Source: Pseudocercospora fijiensis CIRAD86
Taxonomy: Eukaryota > Ascomycota > Dothideomycetes > Mycosphaerellales > Mycosphaerellaceae
Assembly (NCBI RefSeq): GCF_000340215.1
Contig: NW_006921545.1
Span: 393,630 to 457,629, forward strand
DNA: 64,000 nucleotides
Direction: 5' to 3'
Made by a program: the position numbers and the translations under genes
The notes under the pieces: generated by a model
What the model was told of the DNA's origin: nothing
Seen by the model: the letters and a program-made list of their open reading frames with translations, nothing else
The model's database searches: none
Part shown: positions 59,719 through 64,000 of the stretch, piece by piece
How the letters are laid out: each line of letters begins with the position of its first letter
How positions within the stretch are numbered: position 1 is the first letter of the stretch

Positions 59719-60111
59719 TAGACCCCGTAGTGGTTCGGTTTGCAAACCACAGAACGTATATAGTTTGGTTTCTTGGCGGTACCCCTCCGGTTTGGTTCCG
59801 GTTTGGTTTTTTACCCCGCTAGTCTAAGCCGGTTTCTAAGGAAATCCGACTAAACTGCGACGATATGCGACGACATGCGACGACCTCGGATCGGGTCCGG
59901 GGGCCCTATATTGTATACGCTACACGGTTGCATCTGTGTTTCAGGCTGTTTAGACGTGTTCCGGCGTATTTTAGGTCGGGTTTTTGTCTATAGCCGGCAC
60001 GTAGCCGGCAAACCGGTCCGTATACCGGTTTCTTAGCAAACCAAACTAAACCAAACCAGAATTTCGGCTTGGCAAACCAAACCAACCCAACCCGGACTAC
60101 TGCGGGGTCTA
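59719..60111. mobile_element. Intact hAT MITE (393 bp) with 8-bp target duplication
   Basis: Ends TAGACCCCGTAGTGGTTCGG and CCGGACTACTGCGGGGTCTA are inverted repeats. GTTACGAA flanks it on both sides (59711-59718 and 60112-60119), a perfect 8-bp target duplication as made by hAT transposases. Its ends match those of the 9.7-kb element, so it is a non-autonomous derivative. It retains many CA and TG dinucleotides within an otherwise saturated Gypsy relic, so it arrived after most RIP there. Confidence 0.9.
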
Positions 60112-60839
60112 GTTACGAAAACTTTTTTTCCGATCGCGACGATCCTAAGTTTTCGTAACGTAGATTATATTCTTAGAAGTCCTTAGCCTATCTAGCAATC
60201 CTTTTACTTTATCCTTTTATATAGTTTAAGTATTTTAAGTTTATATAATCTATATAGATAGTAATAACTTAGCTATTACTAATATAGTTATCCTATACCT
60301 TAAGAGCTTCTTAAAAAGCAAGCCCTTCTTTTTTATAAGCTAGGTAATTTAACTTAGTACCTTATAACTTCCTTCTACTAAAGGCTATAGAGTAGAGTTG
60401 TTTATTTTTACTAGGCTAATATAGAGCTATACTAATAGCCTATTCGGATATATTAGTCTTAATAAAGAAGGGTTTCCTAAAGTTTAGCCTAATAAGGATA
60501 GGTAAAGAAGATAGTCTTAACTTAAGGGCCTTAAATGCTACTATATATTAGGCATTCTATTTAGCAGGCCTACTATTCTTTACTCTAAGAAGAGTATTAC
60601 TCTCCTTTAGTAGGTCTAATAGGGGTATAGCTAATTTAGCAAACCCCTTAATAAATCTCCGGTAGTAGCTTACTAGCCCGAGGAATTCTCGATCCTAGGT
60701 AGCTATTATTAGAGTTAGCTACTTAGGAACTATCTCGACCTTATTCTATATAGATTGAACTTAACAATATAGCTATATAATTAACCTACTTAATACTAAT
60801 CTTATACTTCTAAGGGGGGTATAATAACTCGTTATCCCT

Positions 60840-61110
60840 TAGTCTCTAGAATACTTCGTTTAGGTATTTAGTATACTCCTCCTTATCTTTACTAGAAATT
60901 AGAATGTTATTAAGGTATATAATAATATTCTTCTAGAGCAAATCTCCTAGAATATTATTTATTATTGTTTAAAACGTTACTAGTATATTAGCTAGGCTAA
61001 ATAGTATACTAAACATTTCCTATTTCCTATCTCTAGTATTTATAGCTATTTTAGGAATATTATTAGGATATACTAATAGCTCCCAATATCTAGAAAGAAG
61101 GTCTATATTA
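60840..61110 (-). pseudogene. Gypsy reverse transcriptase remnant
   Basis: The frame reads N-I-D-L-L-S-R-Y-W-E-L, then I-A-I-N-T-R-D, F-S-L-A-N (for F-G-L-x-N-A-P), and I-I-I-Y-L-N-N-I-L-I-S-S. The last is the Y-L-D-D-I-L-I catalytic motif with both Asp codons now Asn (60905-60918), exactly the change expected when GAT/GAC follow T and TG becomes TA. Confidence 0.82.
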
Positions 61111-61693
61111 CGAGTAAATAACGCGTACGTAGATACTAGATATAAGACTTAATATATTTAATAAAGAGCTAAGTCTATCTACGTAAGTCCGAATAGTTTT
61201 ATACGGTCCGCTAAGCGCTAAGTAGTAGGTTAGAATCGCGTAGGCCGAATGCCTAAGGCTAGTACCTTCTACCTAGGGCGTAGCCCTTTATATTACCTCC
61301 GTCCTCTTCTCTCTTCTTTATAGGGATAGAACGCCCTTCGTGATTTCTAGCGCTATTACTTTAGATATTAGATCGGCACTTATCTAAGCTTTCTAAAGTA
61401 ACGCGCTCGTAGTTTCCTTCCGCGCGGCTAGGGTTTCTACTACTTTCCGATCGGGGTTGCCTTATCCTAGGTTTTAGGGACTATTACTTTCTTCGCAACT
61501 TCTAAGCCGCGCTATTTTACCTGCTAACCGCCTTCCAAAATGCGCCGTAACTGCTTTTTAAACGCCTTACTTATAGTCGCGCCTTCCTTCGCTTATACGA
61601 TCTTTACTTCTATATCGCTTTCTAGGGGTATTAATATTTTCCCCTTTTCCTTCTTTTTCTTTATATACCCCTACTACTACTACTATAACAATA

Positions 61694-61778
<85 letters not shown>

Positions 61779-62842
61779 TAGTAAGTTACTATCCTATTCT
61801 TCCGCGATTTCCTTTATAAAATTAACTGTTCTAGATAGCTTTTCGTCGAATTTACGATATTAGCTTCTATAACTCTAGGGAGGATCATACCTATTAAACT
61901 ATAAGCTATCCGCTTTATTCGGTACGGAATCCGCTAACTCTTCTTTAAGCCTGCCGGCTTTAGGGCTTATACTAATTGTTCCTATAGAAGAATTGCTTAC
62001 GTCCTACTATAAGTTTCTCTAATTCCCGTACTAAAACCCTCGCTAACTATTTAGTCCTTAAATAGCCTACGTAGCCTATACTAGCTATACTCGTGCGACT
62101 CGCGGTAATATCGCCGCGAAGTACGCCGACCTCCTTAAGGTTCTTAAGGTATAGAAGGCCTTAAAGTCTCTCTAGCCGTAGGGTTTGTTATCTAGGTATA
62201 TTTTCTTCCTTTTCCGCGATAAAACCCTCGCTAACTTTTTCTTTTAGAGCGGTAGCTACGGAGGTAACGAATATAGCCGCTATTGTCGTAGCTTAGTAGA
62301 CCTAGACGTAAGTAATTCGTAGTTCTCCGTCCGTTTTCTCGCGCTACCCTCTTTTTTAGAGGGGTTCCTACCGCTCTTAAGCTCGGAACTTATTATAACG
62401 GTCCGGCAGTATAATAAGCTACTAAGTAAACGTTTCCGTAGGTTTTCTAGTAGGCTCTATATAGTTTCGGAGGTGTTATTTTTTTCTATCCTAAGAGGAC
62501 TTCTTATTTTCGGGTAAAGACCCGATATATACTTATATATACCTAAATAAAATCTTTCTCTACTCCTAAATTATATCGTCCTTTCTAAATCCCTTAAGTA
62601 AGCGAAAACAATTCCTAGAAACTAATAAGTTAGTAAAACCCGAAAGGTTAGTAGAATCCGTAAAATCTATAAACCGAAAATCGTCGTTCTACGGAAAAAC
62701 TCTAAGTTACTATCTTATTTTCTTCGCTTTCCTCTCTTCTTCTAGTCTCCTAAAGGTCTATCGTTCGTCTCGATTTGTCTATATTTCGCTACGAGATCGT
62801 CTAGCGCTATAGTATCCGCGATATTATCTAGGGATTCCTACG
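61111..62842. mobile_element. Unclassified RIP-degraded sequence right of the Gypsy fragment
   Basis: The Gypsy reverse transcriptase ends abruptly at about 61110. What follows is CA/TG-poor but I recognise no family. Confidence 0.45.
61671..61779. repeat. (CTA)n microsatellite
   Basis: About 35 CTA triplets, with one TAACAATAA interruption near the left end. It produces a long poly-tyrosine open frame on the plus strand that is not a gene. Confidence 0.95.
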
Positions 62843-63274
62843 TAGACCCCGCAGTGGTTCGGGTTGGTTTGGTTTGGTTTGCTAAGCCGAAACTCTAGTT
62901 TGGTTTAGGTTGGTTTGCTAAGCAACTATATAAGTAGCTGGTTCGAACCATATAATTTATCGGTTTTTAAGAAGTGTACGAATGTATACGTAGCTTTAAG
63001 CAAGCCCTTTGTAAGACTCAGTAGTGTAGCCGGCAGCGTGGCCGGCATTTTTAGTCCTTAGTACTTATAGAATTTTCGAATCCTACTCAGGCTACGTAGT
63101 TGTATAAAGGTACTTATATGACCTTAAATCTATAGACAATCAGCTAAGGGCACTAACCAATCAAAAGCACATACACATATATACAAGGCATTATAGTTCA
63201 GTTCGGAAACTGCACTCCTTAGGTATGAATTTTATCCTTTCGTTTACGGTTCAATTCCCTAACTGCTTAGTAGA

Positions 63275-63814
63275 ATGTCTTTATCTAGATCTAGGTAGAA
63301 CTTATCGATTTCCCTAGAAGTCCTCCTCCTTAAGAAGTTTATATACTTTCCTACCGAACTATTCGACAACATCAAGTACTAGGATGGCTCCTCCCTCGGT
63401 ATCGGTATAGTATATAAAAGAGCTATAAGGCAGCTCTGCAGAACGTTCTACTAGTTACTCGCTATACTAAGGCCGAATGCTAGTTCGTTCCTTAGAACTC
63501 TTAGTTATTTAGGAGATATAAAGGATAGGGCAGGTAGTAACTTCGTATTATATAAGGAGGTAGAGGCTGCTATAGAAGAGGCCTTTAACCTGTGGAAGAT
63601 AGTAAAAGATATAGAGGCAGCTGTAGGTCTAGGTACCTAGTTGAATTTTTAGTAGGTAGAGTATAAGAATATTCAGAGGGAGTATTAGGTAGAGTTGCGA
63701 AGGCAGGTATATAATATGCTCTAGAAAACAGGGATAGTGCCTATAACTATAACTATTAGGCTCTTCAACCTTCCTTATTTTTCCCTGTTTTCTTTTTATA
63801 AAAATCTAAACTAA
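63275..63814 (+). pseudogene. Unknown cargo gene of the hAT element (179 codons), lightly mutated
   Basis: One frame from an intact ATG (M-S-L-S-R-S-R) to TAA at 63812-63814 without indels. It is broken only by about eight TAG codons and no internal TAA or TGA, the pattern expected if CAG or TGG were mutated. The C-terminal half is helical and charged (A-G-S-N-F-V-L-Y-K-E-V-E-A-A, then V-E-Y-K-N-I-Q-R-E-Y). No signal peptide, zinc motif or catalytic motif is seen. It is convergent with H3-like gene 2, stop to stop 6 bp apart. The homologue is at 40856-41393. I do not recognise the family. Confidence 0.6.
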
Positions 63815-63820
63815 TACAAA

Positions 63821-64000
63821 TCAACCGGAATGTCTATCTTCTTTTAGTTCTTTGAAAAACCTAGCAGCGTAGCTAGTAGCGTAGCCGGCAGCGTAGCCGG
63901 CAGCGTAGCCGGCCTTTTTACTCCTTAGTACTAACGGGATTTTGGGAGACTTCCATTCCGTACGGCTAATAAAGTATACTGTACTATATATATATGCTTA
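63821..64000 (-). pseudogene. C-terminal end of H3-like gene 2, second copy (partial)
   Basis: On the minus strand the frame from the window edge reads S-R-T-E-W-K-S-P-K-I-P-L-V-L-R-S-K-K, then repeated A-G-Y-A units, F-F-K-E-L-K-E-D-R-H-S-G and a TGA stop at 63823-63821. It is in the same frame and order as the C-terminal extension of the first copy. Two codons that are TAG and TAA there (40739, 40847) are TGG and TGA here. This supports the extension as real coding sequence. One TAA remains near the window edge. Confidence 0.7.

Larger units (their letters stand above)
57900..61110 (-). mobile_element. Ty3/Gypsy pol, RIP-degraded, interrupted by a MITE
   Basis: On the minus strand the order is reverse transcriptase (about 61110-60840), RNase H (about 60450-60300), integrase zinc region (about 59330-59160) and integrase core (59146-58830). 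This reverse transcriptase, RNase H, integrase order is that of Ty3/Gypsy. Gag and protease, expected to the right, are absent beyond 61110. The hAT MITE at 59719-60111 splits RNase H from integrase. LTRs were not identified. Confidence 0.8.
62843..64000 (-). mobile_element. Second copy of the histone-carrying hAT element, partial and inverted
   Basis: From the terminal repeat TAGACCCCGCAGTGGTTCGG at 62843 the sequence matches the reverse complement of the right end of the first element (41776 downward) to the window edge. It keeps many more CA and TG dinucleotides than the first copy. The cargo frames are therefore easier to read here and served to check those of the degraded copy. The transposase and most of the H3-like genes would lie beyond base 64000. 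Confidence 0.85.

Noticed and set aside
61540..61863. 107-codon open frame rich in tyrosine
   Set aside because: It is a translation of the CTA microsatellite; the poly-Tyr run is not a protein feature.
1..64000. CRISPR arrays, rRNA or tRNA genes, telomere repeats, biosynthetic gene cluster
   Set aside because: I saw no array of spaced direct repeats of the CRISPR kind, no tRNA cloverleaf or rRNA sequence, no TTAGGG runs and no synthase modules.

Overview
The window looks like part of a filamentous ascomycete (Pezizomycotina) genome, probably Dothideomycetes; the class is inference. Most of it is transposon sequence that appears saturated with repeat-induced point mutation (RIP). CA and TG are nearly absent (the first 60 bases contain neither), CG is kept, and old reading frames are full of TAG and TAA. 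Three islands of ordinary composition interrupt this: about 10909-20830, 21790-25950 and 46560-51600.

RIP-dead blocks, left to right. 1-2870: a minus-strand Ty1/Copia element cut by the window edge, with its 5' LTR and primer-binding site. 2871-9601: degraded sequence I could not classify. 9602-10908: a nested inverted-repeat element. 26791-30064: a Fot1/pogo-type element with one minus-strand transposase frame. 30465-31779: the 3' end of a second Copia copy. 31780-41776: hAT-type sequence. 41777-42985: a Copia gag/protease fragment. 42986-46550: AT-rich and tandem-repeat sequence. 51600-53900: a Tc1/mariner element. 53900-57900: unclassified. 57900-61110: a minus-strand Gypsy pol carrying a young hAT MITE at 59719-60111. 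62843-64000: the inverted end of a second copy of the large hAT element.

The islands carry few intact genes. I support two: a two-exon C4HC3 zinc-binding protein (18786-19565, minus) and a 386-aa protein with three C-x2-C-x6-H-x3-C modules (47522-48682, minus). Island 2 holds two coiled-coil genes broken by stops and frameshifts. Island 1 is otherwise mostly decayed coding sequence.

The main discovery candidate is the hAT element at 32091-41776 (about 9.7 kb between terminal inverted repeats). Besides a hAT transposase it carries two different histone H3-like genes: an intronless one at 37681-38214, and one at 39823-40849 with a long repeat-bearing N-terminal tail, probable introns and a C-terminal extension of about 98 residues. 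A third cargo gene of about 179 codons runs convergently to the second histone gene. It is also present, less mutated, in the partial copy at the right edge, where it is followed by the end of the second histone gene. A 12-bp motif, GCCGGCTACGCT, recurs through the element in both coding and non-coding positions. I know of no described transposon carrying H3-like genes, but I could not search.
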